A DNA stretch of 64,000 bases from Scedosporium boydii (GCA_002221725.1 NJFT01000139.1:1-64000), one strand, 5' to 3'. Counted from the first letter of the stretch, positions 51,640 to 63,055 are shown. A program made the numbers and translations. The notes: generated from the letters alone by a model not told the origin.

Positions 51640-54537
51640 TCATGCAACACAGGCAGGCTTGGCCTCTTCGTGTTTTTGGATGAGATCCAAGCTTGGGAGA
51701 GGTTCCGAAGGAGGCTCACGTCGCGCTGCATCATTGGCAACCCGGACACTGCCCCTTGAACTCCTAACCAACTGGCCACTCTCGATGCGGTCCATGATCA
51801 TCTCATCCAGGATCTTAAGGTCATCGCCGCCGTTTTCGCGGTTCTGCTTAAGTGGTTGGAATTGGGATTGAGGCGAATTCAGCAAGGTCGCCGATGGCGG
51901 AGGGCTGAGCGGTGCTCTCGAGTCGAAGTTGAGTCCTTCTGCAGTCTCACGCGACCTGGCTACACTCCGGAGCGCCGTCAACATACGGTCCTTGTCATCA
52001 ATCCTGGCCCGAAGCTCGGCAATCTCTGCATCCTTTTCTTTTAGCAGGGCAGCCACGCTATGGTCTTCCCCAACGAGGATGCCTTTGCTTCCGGTGAATC
52101 CGATCGAAGTCCGTGACGAGCTGGCTCGACGCGCCTGGAGAAGTCTCTTTTCCAGCGTCGTAATGTAGCGGTTCTTGTCGGCGAGATCGGCTTGGAGAGC
52201 ACGGTTTTGGGCCGCAAGCGACGCGCTGCCATCGCCGCACTCTCCGACGCTGTCCTCATCCTCCATTATCGACGCTTCGCCACCGGAATGGCGCTTCCCA
52301 CCGTTCGAGCGCCTACCAATCGTGGACGAAGTCGAAGTCATCGAAGAAGATCGCTCGATACCGGGGCGACCACTATTTGACGCTGTCACGGATGATCTCG
52401 TCGATATTTGAGAGAACCTTGAGTTTGCCAGGGAGCTGTAGGAGCCACTTCGGTTGACTCCGATAGACTTGGAGCTCAGGATGAGACGGTTCAGGTGGTC
52501 GATACGCTCCTTAAGAGCAGTTCGTGCCAGCTGCATCTCTAGCATCTGCTCTTCGTGCCGCTGCTCGGCCTCGAGCTCCCGTGCCTTTTCCTCCTCTGCA
52601 TTCCTTGCCTTCTCCTCATCGGTGAGCTCTTCAGACTCCTTTTTATTCTTCGCCTTGCTGTCTAGTTGAGACCTCAACTCCATAATCTCCATGCGGTACC
52701 GCTCAAGCAAGACTCTAGCTCCCCCATCACCACCAGCACCGAGCGCCTCCTCGGCCCTCTTAGCATGGCTGACAATGTTGTTCTTTGCTCTAGAAGCAAA
52801 CTTCAGCGTGTTCAGGGTCTCGGTCGTATGCGTGTTGGCTACCGCTGCGGTGCCAGCCGAGCCGGTCTGAATCGTGCACAGAATACTGACAAGAGAATTA
52901 CCCGACAGCGCACCTTGAAGGAGGCGTGTCAGCTTGCTGTCACGGTAGGGAAGATGCTTCCCGTCCTTGTCGGCGGGCTTTCCATCCTTATCCTTATGCT
53001 CCGACAGTTTAGCAATGACGGTACCAAGTGTCAGCAAGCTCTTGTTAATGTGGGAACCCTCAGTCCTGCGCTCCTTGCTCTCCGCCGCCTTCTCGGATCC
53101 AGCCAAGTCGATCAAGCTAAGAGTGGAGACACGAACACCACCGGGAAGGAGCCCTCCACGCTTGTTCTCAGTGCTGGCGTTTCCCGGAATGCGCTCCCGG
53201 CTCTCAACTACAATCTGGACAACAGCATGGGATCGAGAACTTCTGGCGTTGAACTGGGTGCTGGCCGTTCGCCTCGCTTGATCGCCACGCGCAATCACTC
53301 GGAGCAGTTGAGTCGGGCTCTGCACGATTTCTTCCTTCAGTGGGCTGGCATAAACACCACGCTTGCTATCCTCACGCAGCTTGATTTCCTCCTGGGCCGC
53401 ACCACCTAGACCACTGTTCGTTGGCATGCTGAGTAAATCGTGAATCTTTTCGTTATAGATTTCGAGGTAGCTGACGCGGAGGAGGAATTCGCGGGACGGA
53501 GTCTCTCGAATGTAAGAGAAGATGTCGGTAATTGCTAGCGGAATCACACCGGGTGACGAGGCGGTACCCTGCATCGAGAAAGTCTTTCCGGTACCTGTCA
53601 TTCCGTAGGCAAAAACCGTTCCGTGGTATCCCTCCATAACCCTTCGCACGAGTCGCTTGGCAATACAGTCGTACACCCTCGAGTTGTCATCGCTCGTTGC
53701 AAAAACATTATCTACATTCTCAAGGTTAGTGTTTCGGTTCTTCCGCGTTCCAGGATCCAAAGTGGCACGCGAGAAATTCAACTCACCATAAAAGTAATCT
53801 CCACTCTCACGTCCTCGGTGAGAGATCAAAGACTGCTTAGGATCGACTACCCAGTCTTTGGGGTTATCGTTCCCGGTCATGTCAGGTCGTACCCTGACGC
53901 TGACCAAGACGTTACCCTTGCTATCCTGCTTGGATGACCTGCCATCGGCACTAGCGTCTGTGGATGACGGGGCGATTTCCATCGGATCGTCGCAAGTGGT
54001 GGCGGAGGTTGAATATGAATCCTGCGCAGAGGAGCTTCGGCTTTGTGGTAGCGAGGCGACGCTTATGAGCCCGTCCGACATTCTCACACCCGCACCGACC
54101 GATTTTCCCTCGCCGCTACCATTTAGTAAACTTGGTGTCGAGCTACCAAGGTGGCTATATGTGGAAACGATTGAGGCCTTAGATCGGCGGGTGGAGTTCC
54201 GGGCACCGTCATTAGCCAGAGGGCTTGGTGGGAGACTGCTCGCTCGGTTCGGAGGCTGAGGGAAAGAGTTGATGCTAACTACTTTCCGTATCGACTTGCC
54301 AGCGGCATTCACTCCGGAAGGTATGCGAGGTAGAGAAGAGGTGGGGGCGGGGGTCGACGGGGTAGAATATGCGGCTGATGGCGCCCGGAGACCGCTCTTA
54401 GGTGTGCTCGTCGCCGACCGGGAAGGGGTTGCCAGCGCGCCTGTACTTTTCCTTGTCTTCGGAACTGGGAGGGCTGGAAGAGCAATGTTGGGGGGCCCAT
54501 TGGAGGACCGAGATGGCCTGGGAAGAGTGGTGGCCAT
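51640..54537 (-). CDS. Kinesin-7 (KipA/Tea2-type) motor protein
   Basis: Two exons (54537-53787, 53711-51640) give 940 aa. The 75-nt intron is a multiple of three without stop, so the frame reads through it. It has a GTGAGT donor, an ACACTAACC branch site and a TGTAG acceptor, and removing it restores the motor sequence DYFYDNVFATSDDN. The first about 210 residues are Ser/Thr/Pro-rich and disordered. The motor domain (about 215-600) has P-loop GMTGTGKT (287-294), switch I NARSSRSHA and switch II DLAGSE. Then come coiled coil (about 625-690) and a Ser-rich tail with further short coils. The N-terminal extension and motor match fungal kinesin-7, a plus-end-directed motor that carries polarity factors to hyphal tips. 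The exact fungal gene name is inferred. Confidence 0.93.
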   Translation of the reverse strand: MATTLPRPSRSSNGPPNIALPALPVPKTRKSTGALATPSRSATSTPKSGLRAPSAAYSTPSTPAPTSSLPRIPSGVNAAGKSIRKVVSINSFPQPPNRASSLPPSPLANDGARNSTRRSKASIVSTYSHLGSSTPSLLNGSGEGKSVGAGVRMSDGLISVASLPQSRSSSAQDSYSTSATTCDDPMEIAPSSTDASADGRSSKQDSKGNVLVSVRVRPDMTGNDNPKDWVVDPKQSLISHRGRESGDYFYGELNFSRATLDPGTRKNRNTNLENVDNVFATSDDNSRVYDCIAKRLVRRVMEGYHGTVFAYGMTGTGKTFSMQGTASSPGVIPLAITDIFSYIRETPSREFLLRVSYLEIYNEKIHDLLSMPTNSGLGGAAQEEIKLREDSKRGVYASPLKEEIVQSPTQLLRVIARGDQARRTASTQFNARSSRSHAVVQIVVESRERIPGNASTENKRGGLLPGGVRVSTLSLIDLAGSEKAAESKERRTEGSHINKSLLTLGTVIAKLSEHKDKDGKPADKDGKHLPYRDSKLTRLLQGALSGNSLVSILCTIQTGSAGTAAVANTHTTETLNTLKFASRAKNNIVSHAKRAEEALGAGGDGGARVLLERYRMEIMELRSQLDSKAKNKKESEELTDEEKARNAEEEKARELEAEQRHEEQMLEMQLARTALKERIDHLNRLILSSKSIGVNRSGSYSSLANSRFSQISTRSSVTASNSGRPGIERSSSMTSTSSTIGRRSNGGKRHSGGEASIMEDEDSVGECGDGSASLAAQNRALQADLADKNRYITTLEKRLLQARRASSSRTSIGFTGSKGILVGEDHSVAALLKEKDAEIAELRARIDDKDRMLTALRSVARSRETAEGLNFDSRAPLSPPPSATLLNSPQSQFQPLKQNRENGGDDLKILDEMIMDRIESGQLVRSSRGSVRVANDAARREPPSEPLPSLDLIQKHEEAKPACVA

Positions 54538-55722
54538 TGTAAATGTGGATCAGCAGTGACGAGGCGGGCGTCGGTGGAAAGGAGCGGAGGATTGAAAAAG
54601 ATGCCGGTCGCAGCGTGGATCGTCAAAACTTAGGGTCTTAGCCCGAGTCAGAGGAAGATTCTATCGTCGGCGGTTGTGGTATTTTCATCGACCGTTCGAC
54701 TTCGTGAAAATGAAAGAGAGAATAGGTTGTCGACGTGCGGATAGTAAGGTGGCTCTGGGAGGAGAAAGAAAACTCGATGGGCGTGTTTGGCTCGGGGGTG
54801 TGGGATCGCTTGGCTTGGGGTGTGCAAGGGTCGCCGTAGTGGGGGGCCCGAGTGTGGCTTGTATACCAGGTCCTCGGAGAGCACCCAGGGTGGTGATGAA
54901 ACGTTGTTATGCGACAAGCATCTAGTAGGTTATAGTCATCCGCGAGCTCAGGGGAGTTCGTGCCTACAAGGGGATCTTTGTCAGTGATCGACTGGATTGT
55001 CGATAGGCATAAATGCATACGCCTCCGAAGGTTTGGTACGTGCCAAAGGAAAATAAAATGATCGAGGGGGTCGGGAGAATCGTGAGCAGGAGCTTACCAG
55101 AGGTATTATAATTGACTGTCGGGCAGCCGGGGTCTAAATGGCAAAATGCAGATTCGAGAAGTATGCTTAACGCCAAAGAATGATCGCCACTTCCTATTCT
55201 TCTCCTCGTGAGCCGGGCTCTGAAGGACGAGCACTACTGAGCCGGCGTACAGCGCAGCAGCTAGAGAAACGAAGTTCTAATCAAGTTGGCCAATAGGATT
55301 CTCGTTCGAGCGGGACTGCGATGGTTGATAAAAAGCTCAGTCAATACCAGGAGCAGGGCATCACCAGCAACCGAAAACACCCCGACGCTGGCCAGGACCA
55401 TGCAGCCCGTTCCAAGATGGAAATGCTTCAAGGGTGGTTTCGGGGGGCGTAATATATGCGGCAAGTCTCGGAGAAGATACTAACTTGGCAATCGCTCCAA
55501 GGACACCTCGAGGCGAGAGTAAGATAAGAGGAACAGTAGTCGTCGAAGGAAGGCGTGGGCTTATCGTTTAAGTGAGCAGAATTTGGAGACGGTCTTGTCG
55601 TTTGGTCGTCGTCTGCGGTAGACAGTCGAAAAATATGGCAGTCGGGTCGCGTAGGAAATGACGGCTTTGGGAAAGAACAGAAGGAAAGGGTTAGCGGAAC
55701 GCGTAAGGAAAGAATGTAGGCA

Positions 55723-55758
55723 GCTTGGCTAAGAAGCGTGGCTTGGCTAAGAAGCGTA
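55723..55758. repeat. 18-bp tandem duplication
   Basis: GCTTGGCTAAGAAGCGTG at 55723-55740 is followed directly by GCTTGGCTAAGAAGCGTA at 55741-55758, one mismatch at the last base. Non-coding. Confidence 0.8.
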
Positions 55759-58700
55759 TTGAGACAAGGAATAGGGACAGAAATAGCGACGACTGGCGAG
55801 ATCAACTCTGCTTTGCGCGTCTAGAAGCGGCGGCAGCGTCCTGTTCTCTCAAGATCGGTGTGGAAGGAAAAGAGTGGATGAAGATGAGTGGGTGAAGATT
55901 TGATTGAGCCCAAAAAGCAGAGAGGGAAAGTACGAAGTAGGGCAGGCCGAGAGTTTGGGTTGCTTTTCCGGACGGCAACAACGTCTCGGGCTTGTCCAAC
56001 GAGAGATGGGGAACCCCTGCGATGGTGGTTTCCAAAGGAGATTTTGGCAAAGGCGAAGGTGCCGGCCGAGATCAATGTACTTCTACTTACTTCGTACCTT
56101 GACGGCAGCACTCCCCGATTGCACCTTCCACGAGAGACGCAATACTTGGAGGACGGGATTGAGAGGGAAATGTTCGATGTTCGATGTTGTCGTGTAAGTT
56201 GGAAGCCAGAAAAGGCCGTTCCCTGTCAACAGAAGGGGTAACACGGGGGTAGTCTGCGCGCAGAGACGATGGCAGGCACAGATACAGAAAACGGGTGCGA
56301 AGTGGTGATGGCAGGAACAAAATTGAAATCCCTCATTCGCCCTCGCCCACACGCTAACAAAGTTACCAAAGTTGCCAGAGCTGGAAAGCTAAGCTCTGGG
56401 AGGATCCTTCCACTTAGCAGAAGTGGCAACGCCCAGGTCCCAAGTGATAGACCCGCAGCTTGAGACGTTTTAGTGCCTGCGCTAGCAGTGCCCACCTCAT
56501 GTACTGTACAAATTGCCTAGACTAGAATTGGTCATTACAAAGTCCGAAGTACGAAGTACAATAGTGTACAAAGTACTTCGTGTGTCTATTGTGATGAAAG
56601 AATGAAGCCCCACGACTCATACGCGTAGATGAGATTTCGTACGAATAGTCAATGTCCTATATTCACTCTGCATCACAAAGGACAGACTCGGGAGGCTAAT
56701 AAAGGCCATAACGCAGCAAGGAAATTTTTCTTATTGGGGACGATGTTGTTTTGTACCGGTTAAGTGGTAGAATAGCTCAGCCGAGGTGGGTCAATGGGAA
56801 CGCGAGACTTGCAGGCGAAGTCTTCAGGGCCAGACGAGGCCAGGCCATGTCAGGCAATAACTCAACACTGGATGGCATCGAGAGTGAAGAGTCCGAGATA
56901 CAACTTACGAAGTAGTACATTTCAGCACTGCAAGGGCAGGTGAATGGTATTGTACTCAACTGTACAGGTCGTGAAATGACCCTTTTAAAGGTTGCAGTTT
57001 CGACCTGTTGCGTTGGGTCGATTCTCTTGATGGCAATGTGACTCTACTTCGTAGCAATCGGCATGTGCCTGGCTTGCCCAGCTTTGGTATCCCCCCAAAA
57101 AACCTGTGCCCATCACAATTTTAGCTGGATCAAGGGCTTCCTGCCTTCTTACTTCGTACTGTGGTAGACATAGCGTGTAAAGTATTAGCCCGCCGCTCTG
57201 GTAGGGCGTTTCGCGCTGCGTCGCGTTAGAGCTTGTGAGAGGCAGTTGCCGGCTAGAAGGAAACTATCCACGGCTCACATCGCTGCTTGCCAATTATCCA
57301 ATCTATGAGTCGAGAACAGACAACGAAGGAGAAAGGGCAGAACAAAGAAACGTGCGTCCATTGACCCACCCACCAGGCTATCTGTCTTGCCATGAAGGTG
57401 GTCCCTGCGACCCTAGCAGGGGTGGTAGAGACCATGGGGGATGCATTCTGCGGGATGATGTCCCGGCATGGCTGGCAGGGGATGTCCGCCATGGACCATG
57501 GGTCATGTTCTCTGAAGTCTGCTTTCTACAAAGTAAAGTTGCAACATGATGCATGTACAAGGAGTATCAAAATCTGGTACAGCATGAGTAATTACGAAGT
57601 TATCTAGAAAAGGGGGAAAGAATCCAGAATGCTGCGTTGCCCAAGTCGAGTTCACCAAGCATCAATCTTTCTTAGTAACTACTTCGTAGTGCTAAGTGGT
57701 TGCTTCCGGGCCAACTGAAGGCGAGGCTTGATTTATCGCACCTGCTCCACTCACCAAGCATCGGTTTCGTACGATCGAAGTCTTCTTTGAGCTATAGTGC
57801 CTCTCTAATTTGTAGTTTGCCAGCCTTGAAGCGCACATGTCTGGAGGTACTTCGTAGAGTGGAGTCGTGAACACGAAAATGTACAATTGTACTTCGTATG
57901 TACGAAGTAAAGTACGAAGGACCGGATTACCACCCTCCACACATTGTCGGGTTCCTGAACAATGGATCAATTGATCAGAGCAAAAGGAAAGAACATTGCA
58001 TTGAAGTCAGGTCCTACAGTATGTATCAGTACTTGGTGATAGGGGATTTTTACGAAAAGCGGACTAGTGCGACCAGGCAACATGGCTCTCAGCGCACGTA
58101 CGGGATTGTCCCGGTAGGTCGTGGACCTGGGGAATTCTAGCTCCAAAAGCAAACAAGTACAGGTACGAGCTGTTCTCGTTGCTTGTCTGGTCAATTCAAG
58201 CTCTTGTCACTTGCATCAGTCCTCAGTCCTCACTCGTCCATCAAGTCCATCAAGTTAATCTCTCTCCGACAAGGCATCGGCCGGACTGAAAATCCGATGC
58301 TGTCCATCACACCATGGATGCCATCCCACGCCGCGAGGCTGCCCCGGTCTCCAAGTAATGTTGCTTCTGCAGTCGACATCTCGGTGTCACAACTAACTTG
58401 AGGTACCCTCCTCCGATGCCAAGGATGAAAGGACTCCCGTGATGAACTTCGTATTATCAAATAGAGTTCATTCAACGGCCCGGCCTTCGGATGGTACTTT
58501 CCTTGAAGCCTTTGTGACCTCAACGAGGAGCGGGACTGACTTTACCAGACCAATTACGCCACTGCTGACCTGGAAGGGGCCGGAATGTTGAAACAATTGG
58601 CCATTGTTTTCCCCATCTCGACCACTTCAATTTTGTCTCGCTTCTCTCTCAGAACAGCAGAAGCGAAATCTTGGGGTCGGGCCGTTGACACACACACTAT

Positions 58701-59210
58701 CAAGAATCACAAATCACAGGTCCCGAATCGCATGTCCCCCCCAAAGCTTCAAGAAAACAGGCCAGACCTGTGGACAAGAAGAGAAAGGGGGTGACCAGAA
58801 AGGAAAGAAAAGCCACACTGCAATTTCCCCCCCTTAGCCGAAGATCTTATTTGCTTCGAGTGCTTCGAACCAACTTGCCAGGCCCCCGGTCCGTCTCCCT
58901 AAACCATAGCCTAGACCCAATGAATCTTATACGGCCGTGCGCCTATAGCATGCAGCACAGGAGATGAGCACGACGCTAGCCCATGGTACTTAAAATTGGG
59001 GTGGTGTGGGCGCCCCTGGTGCAATGGACGCCGTCACATTCGCCAGCCTGTGAGTGATTGATGCTATCATTGAGTGACTGAGTGACGATGATCCCACAGA
59101 TTATCCAATCCTTCGGAAGTCGTATCGTATCAATTAACATGGCGCGAAGTCCTCGTGCTCAGAATGCATAGAAGTAGACGGGTGGGCTCGACACCAGGAC
59201 TTTGTACTCT

Positions 59211-59228
59211 GTACGAAGTACTTCGTAC
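59211..59228. repeat. 18-bp perfect palindrome built from the TACGAAGTA motif
   Basis: GTACGAAGTACTTCGTAC reads identically on both strands. It is two overlapping copies, in opposite orientation, of the dispersed 9-mer. A hairpin or dimeric protein site is possible. Confidence 0.85.
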
Positions 59229-60555
59229 TGTCCCGTTCCATTGCTGTACGGAATCTCGTTGTATGCTTCGGTAGCAATGTTGCCGGCCTCTGTCAAAGGA
59301 AAGGACGGGATCGCTGTGCGACACTTCTGTGCTTCGTAACTTCTTCGATTCGGCGCGGTGTGCAACACTTGCAGCTTCTCGCTACCTCAATGTCCTCCCG
59401 AATCTTCGGTACATGTTTCCTCCGGGTTTCCGCAGCCCTCCATCCGGACCTCATCGGAATGGTGGGTCTTCACCAAGAACTTAAGCGGTGCGCGTTCGAG
59501 AGCGATTAGCGATATTACTTTCAGACGAGTGATGTCTCCCTCGACCTGCAAAGGACATCAGACAAGATGGGCTGTAACTATTATGTTGCAGCACTCGGCC
59601 AGCCTTCCAGCACCTTATTTTTCTGTCCGACTATAAAACAGAAGCCATCAATCCGTCTCAGTGTCTGCAGTACTGATTCGTATCTCATCCGTGCGCCCGG
59701 TTCTTTAAAAGAAAGCAACGACCAAGAAAACAGTCAAACAGAATCCCACTCTCATCACAGGGCGATCCGTTGTAGATCACACAGATGCACGGAAGCCGTT
59801 CAATCTTTATAGCACCCCCTTTCATCACTGAAAAGAGAAACGGGATGCTGATCTAAAAACTCTAAAGCTTGCTTAAAGGCCCACTGTTCGCAGGATTCCA
59901 TGTCGATCCTGCGGCTTTTGTTTAAAACGGGCGGCGCATACCCAGGTTCTTCCTGGACCTTTATGGCTATCTATCCTACCCTCATGGGGGTCCGGCTCGC
60001 GGCTCGGCGTGTACTTGAGCCTTTCTCTCCAGGTTTGGTTCAATCAACACCAAATGTCACCTTCTTGACCATAGAACCCGGCTAGAACGTCCGTTGGAAT
60101 CTAGCGGGATTCGGTGAGAACGCGCAAATCGCCCTCTCTTCCAAAATTATTCACCGGTGGCTGAGTGGCTCAACCAAGGTTTGGAGAATCTCGCTACTGT
60201 ACTCATCTGCCACATGAGACGGAATGCCATCAGATGGTACTCGTCTGAAGGGACAGGGAAAATCCCAAAGTCTGTTTTCATTGCTCTCACTTATCCAAAG
60301 TTCTTTTTTTCGTCGAGCTCGCCCCAGCTGCCAACGCAGACTGACACGTACACTTATTATTCTATGCACGCTCAGTACGGCTAGTCTGTCTCAGCTGATA
60401 TTGATGTGCATCTTGTGTTCTGTCTCAGATCAGCCTTCGTCGATGGCGTTTCTGTATTCTCATGCCGCGGTACTCATGTTTAAAATGTACTAGACGGAAC
60501 TTAGAAGCCAGAATATTAATATTGAAACATAACGCCCCGTAACAAAACGCCAAAT

Positions 60556-60939
60556 ATGGGAACAGAATTGATCAGTCGGCCTGTTCTCGCCGGGGGATCT
60601 CGGCTCTTCTCCCATTCGTTCATTTTATCGAACAGAAGAGAAGACGAAGAAGAAGAAAAACAGAATGTCGCCAAAGCGCAGAGCGCACCCTCGGCGTTGC
60701 AGAATCCCTTAGACGTGCGTCAGGCTCTGCAGGAGCGTCTAATTGCGCTGCAGATATTAGAGCGTTATTACCTGCAGGCAGACCCCAACACCAGGTTCCC
60801 CAGCATTAACGTCCGGTATCCCGATATGATTCACCTGGATGTCACGCTATCAGTAGCGGAAAACCATCCATCCGTTTCCCTTGGTTTGAGCAAGGCGTGC
60901 CGTGTTTGTGCTGTGCACCAGGCCAGACGAAAAGTATGA
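60556..60939 (+). CDS. Small hypothetical protein (very weak candidate)
   Basis: Open frame of 127 aa from ATG 60556. A helical stretch (QALQERLIALQILERYYLQA) and an Asn-Val-Arg-Tyr-Pro segment look protein-like, but there is no domain, neighbour or splice support. It could be a fragment of a decayed gene. Stop at 60937-60939, where an 8-bp tandem repeat begins. Confidence 0.22.
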   Translation: MGTELISRPVLAGGSRLFSHSFILSNRREDEEEEKQNVAKAQSAPSALQNPLDVRQALQERLIALQILERYYLQADPNTRFPSINVRYPDMIHLDVTLSVAENHPSVSLGLSKACRVCAVHQARRKV

Positions 60940-60973
60940 CGCCGCGACGCCGCAACGCCGCAACGCCGCAACG
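60938..60973. repeat. 8-bp tandem repeat (GACGCCGC/AACGCCGC)n
   Basis: Four adjacent 8-bp units, two GACGCCGC then two AACGCCGC, plus a partial unit. Short GC-rich microsatellite. Confidence 0.8.
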
Positions 60974-61813
60974 AAGGTCGCAGAGAATATTCCGAGTCTG
61001 GGAGGCGACTATCATTACTGTATCTGTAAAGGCCGGGGTTCTGTATCTATTCATGCTGCTTTCAGGTAGTGATTGGCAAAACTAAGGTTTGTCCATCGCC
61101 ATGACCTGCTTGTGGAGCGACACGACGTCAAAAGCGCAAAAAACTCATTTAACTTGCAGCATGCGCATTCGATATTGATTTCAAGCTGCATCGATACTGC
61201 TGCGGGTCTACGGAGTAGTGTATTCCAAAATCTTTGATGAATCTTTGGTGTCCGACACCTCTAAGCGCTTCGACAGGGAATAACCGTGGAGACATGCGGC
61301 GCGGAGAGCCTCAAAAAGGTCGTTGGATGATCGAGCGTGCCGATCCCGAAGCACCTATAACCAAGAATAGGAAGGTAAGAAGCCTCGCGCGGTATCATCG
61401 TTATAATATATTTGGAAGGTCGATCCTGAAATCTGTAAGTCGGCGCCTTTTGTTCGGTGTATCAAGATCTATCAAGACAGCATCAATGATCCGCCCGAGC
61501 ACAACATGTCTATCGTTCGGTGAGGCCGTTGTTGATCAATCGATTCATCGAGTCTACGAGATAATGATTGCATGTTTCGTTTCCATTGATCTCGATACTT
61601 CTTCTCCCGAGGCGGGAGTAAGATGGACATACTCCTAAGTTTCAATAAGTGAGAGCTTGTAACCTCCATCGTCAATGAGCATATCATGAATCTTAAAACA
61701 AAGTGCCACCGAGATCGCTCGTGACGCCCCTAAAACGCCATGCATTGCGATGCCAGAATACCCACCAGAGATCATCCACCTCCCAGAAACAAAAGGAAAA
61801 AAACCCCTTCCCA

Positions 61814-63055
61814 CTAAACAACTCTCACGCCACGCCCAACGCTTCCCGTCTCAAAGATCTCCACCATCCCAGCACCAACAGCCTCCTCAAGCACCCACTC
61901 GAACCTCAAACCCCAATACTCTCTCCACTTCTTCGTCCTCCCCGGCAGCACGCCAGAGAACTCGCCCCTCGCGCGCTTGGCACCTTTCGCGGAGGCCAGC
62001 CCGCCGTCCCACGCCTCGCGTAGTGAATACTCGGGCATCTCTCGAAAGGCTGAGCGCTTCTCCAGGAGCAAGATGAGGTGCTCCAGCGCCGCCTTGTGCA
62101 GCTTGAGGAATGCACCGTGGCCGGGGACAGAGATGGCGAAGTTTTCTGCCGATGATGCTGTGCCGTGCCGGAGGGATGACGGCGTAGCAGCAGTAGTAGT
62201 AGTTGTAGAGGAAGACGTCGGCATGCCCTTGCCCGTAACTATGTGGACAGCGCCTCCGCCCACAGCTCCGAGGGTCCCCGTCGGTGCCTTTGCGACGTGT
62301 TCCAGGGACATGCTCGTGCCTAGTAGTCCGCTGCTGTTACTGCTCCCTCCGCCTGAGACCCCATGCATCCTCGTAGGCGACGACGTAAGGAAGCCAGCCC
62401 TCACCAACTCATCAACTTGCTCCCTACTCAAACTCCCACCGCCCTCCCCCTTCACAAACGCCACATACCCCCTCTTCGTTTCTTCCCCAATCCCCTCCGC
62501 CCTCTCCACCAACTCAACCAAATCCCCCACCTCAATCAACGCCTCGCTCCTCCCCCTAACCACCACCCTCCTCACGATACCCTTCAAGACCAGCTCCGCC
62601 ACCTCCCGCTCGATAGCCGTAGGCGACGCCAGCACGGCCTGCAAATGCGCCACCGTGACGACCGGCGGCGTCCTTGCTCGATAGTTTAATACTTCGGCTA
62701 TCCGCGTCGAGTTCATCCCCGCCCCTCGCTCCGGCATGGCCGTCCACATCCTATCGCGGATGTACCGCATCGCTTGGACGACGTCACGCAGGTGGAGGTC
62801 CGTTGCTAGTACGCCCACGAGACCCACGTCGTCTAGCCGGTCTTGGAAGTAGTACTCTTCTTCTTCCTCTGCTGCTGTTGCTGCCTCCGCGTCATCCAAG
62901 ACCTCGTCTTCTGCGTTCTCCCTGGCGGAGTCATCTTGGGCGCGGCGCTTGGTGGGTGTGGGGCGGGGACTCCGCGTGCTGCTCGACTTCGGTTTTGCAG
63001 GGGACTTTCTGACACGGTTGGAGAAGCCTAGGATGGAGCGGAGGTTTCGCGACAT
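61814..63055 (-). CDS. STK19 family protein (winged-helix; repair factor)
   Basis: Single exon, 413 aa, ATG at 63055 (the open frame continues upstream but only with non-ATG codons). N-terminal basic, Ser/Pro-rich stretch (MSRNLRSILGFSNRVRKS) then an acidic run. The conserved core has DDVGLVGVLATDLHLRDVVQ, PERGAGMNSTRIAEVLNYRA and HLQAVLASPTAIEREVAELV, diagnostic of the fungal STK19 family (Pfam Stk19). A C-terminal segment with KWREYWGLRFEWVLEEAVGAG follows a Ser/Gly/Thr-rich linker containing a (Ser/Thr)-rich slippage-prone run (SSSTTTTTAATPSS). STK19 was named a kinase, but later work describes a winged-helix DNA-binding factor in transcription-coupled repair; no kinase motifs are seen here. 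Confidence 0.87.
   Translation of the reverse strand: MSRNLRSILGFSNRVRKSPAKPKSSSTRSPRPTPTKRRAQDDSARENAEDEVLDDAEAATAAEEEEEYYFQDRLDDVGLVGVLATDLHLRDVVQAMRYIRDRMWTAMPERGAGMNSTRIAEVLNYRARTPPVVTVAHLQAVLASPTAIEREVAELVLKGIVRRVVVRGRSEALIEVGDLVELVERAEGIGEETKRGYVAFVKGEGGGSLSREQVDELVRAGFLTSSPTRMHGVSGGGSSNSSGLLGTSMSLEHVAKAPTGTLGAVGGGAVHIVTGKGMPTSSSTTTTTAATPSSLRHGTASSAENFAISVPGHGAFLKLHKAALEHLILLLEKRSAFREMPEYSLREAWDGGLASAKGAKRARGEFSGVLPGRTKKWREYWGLRFEWVLEEAVGAGMVEIFETGSVGRGVRVV

Larger units (their letters stand above)
54538..61813. other. 7.3-kb gene desert rich in TACTTCGTA motifs
   Basis: Largest gene-poor block. No frame has recognisable domains apart from one weak candidate at 60556-60939. At least 12 exact TACTTCGTA/TACGAAGTA copies occur between 55931 and 59227, the densest cluster of the window. 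An 18-bp perfect palindrome, an 18-bp tandem duplication and an 8-bp GC-rich tandem repeat also occur. No transposase, reverse transcriptase or terminal repeats recognised; an old degraded element is possible. Confidence 0.6.

Noticed and set aside
60158..60240. tRNA-like A-box (GGTGGCTGAGTGGCTCAA)
   Set aside because: No matching B-box (GGTTCRANNCC) at the right distance and no cloverleaf pairing could be drawn.
61977..62684. Plus-strand open frame opposite the STK19 gene
   Set aside because: Ser/Pro-rich translation typical of an antisense shadow of a GC-rich gene.
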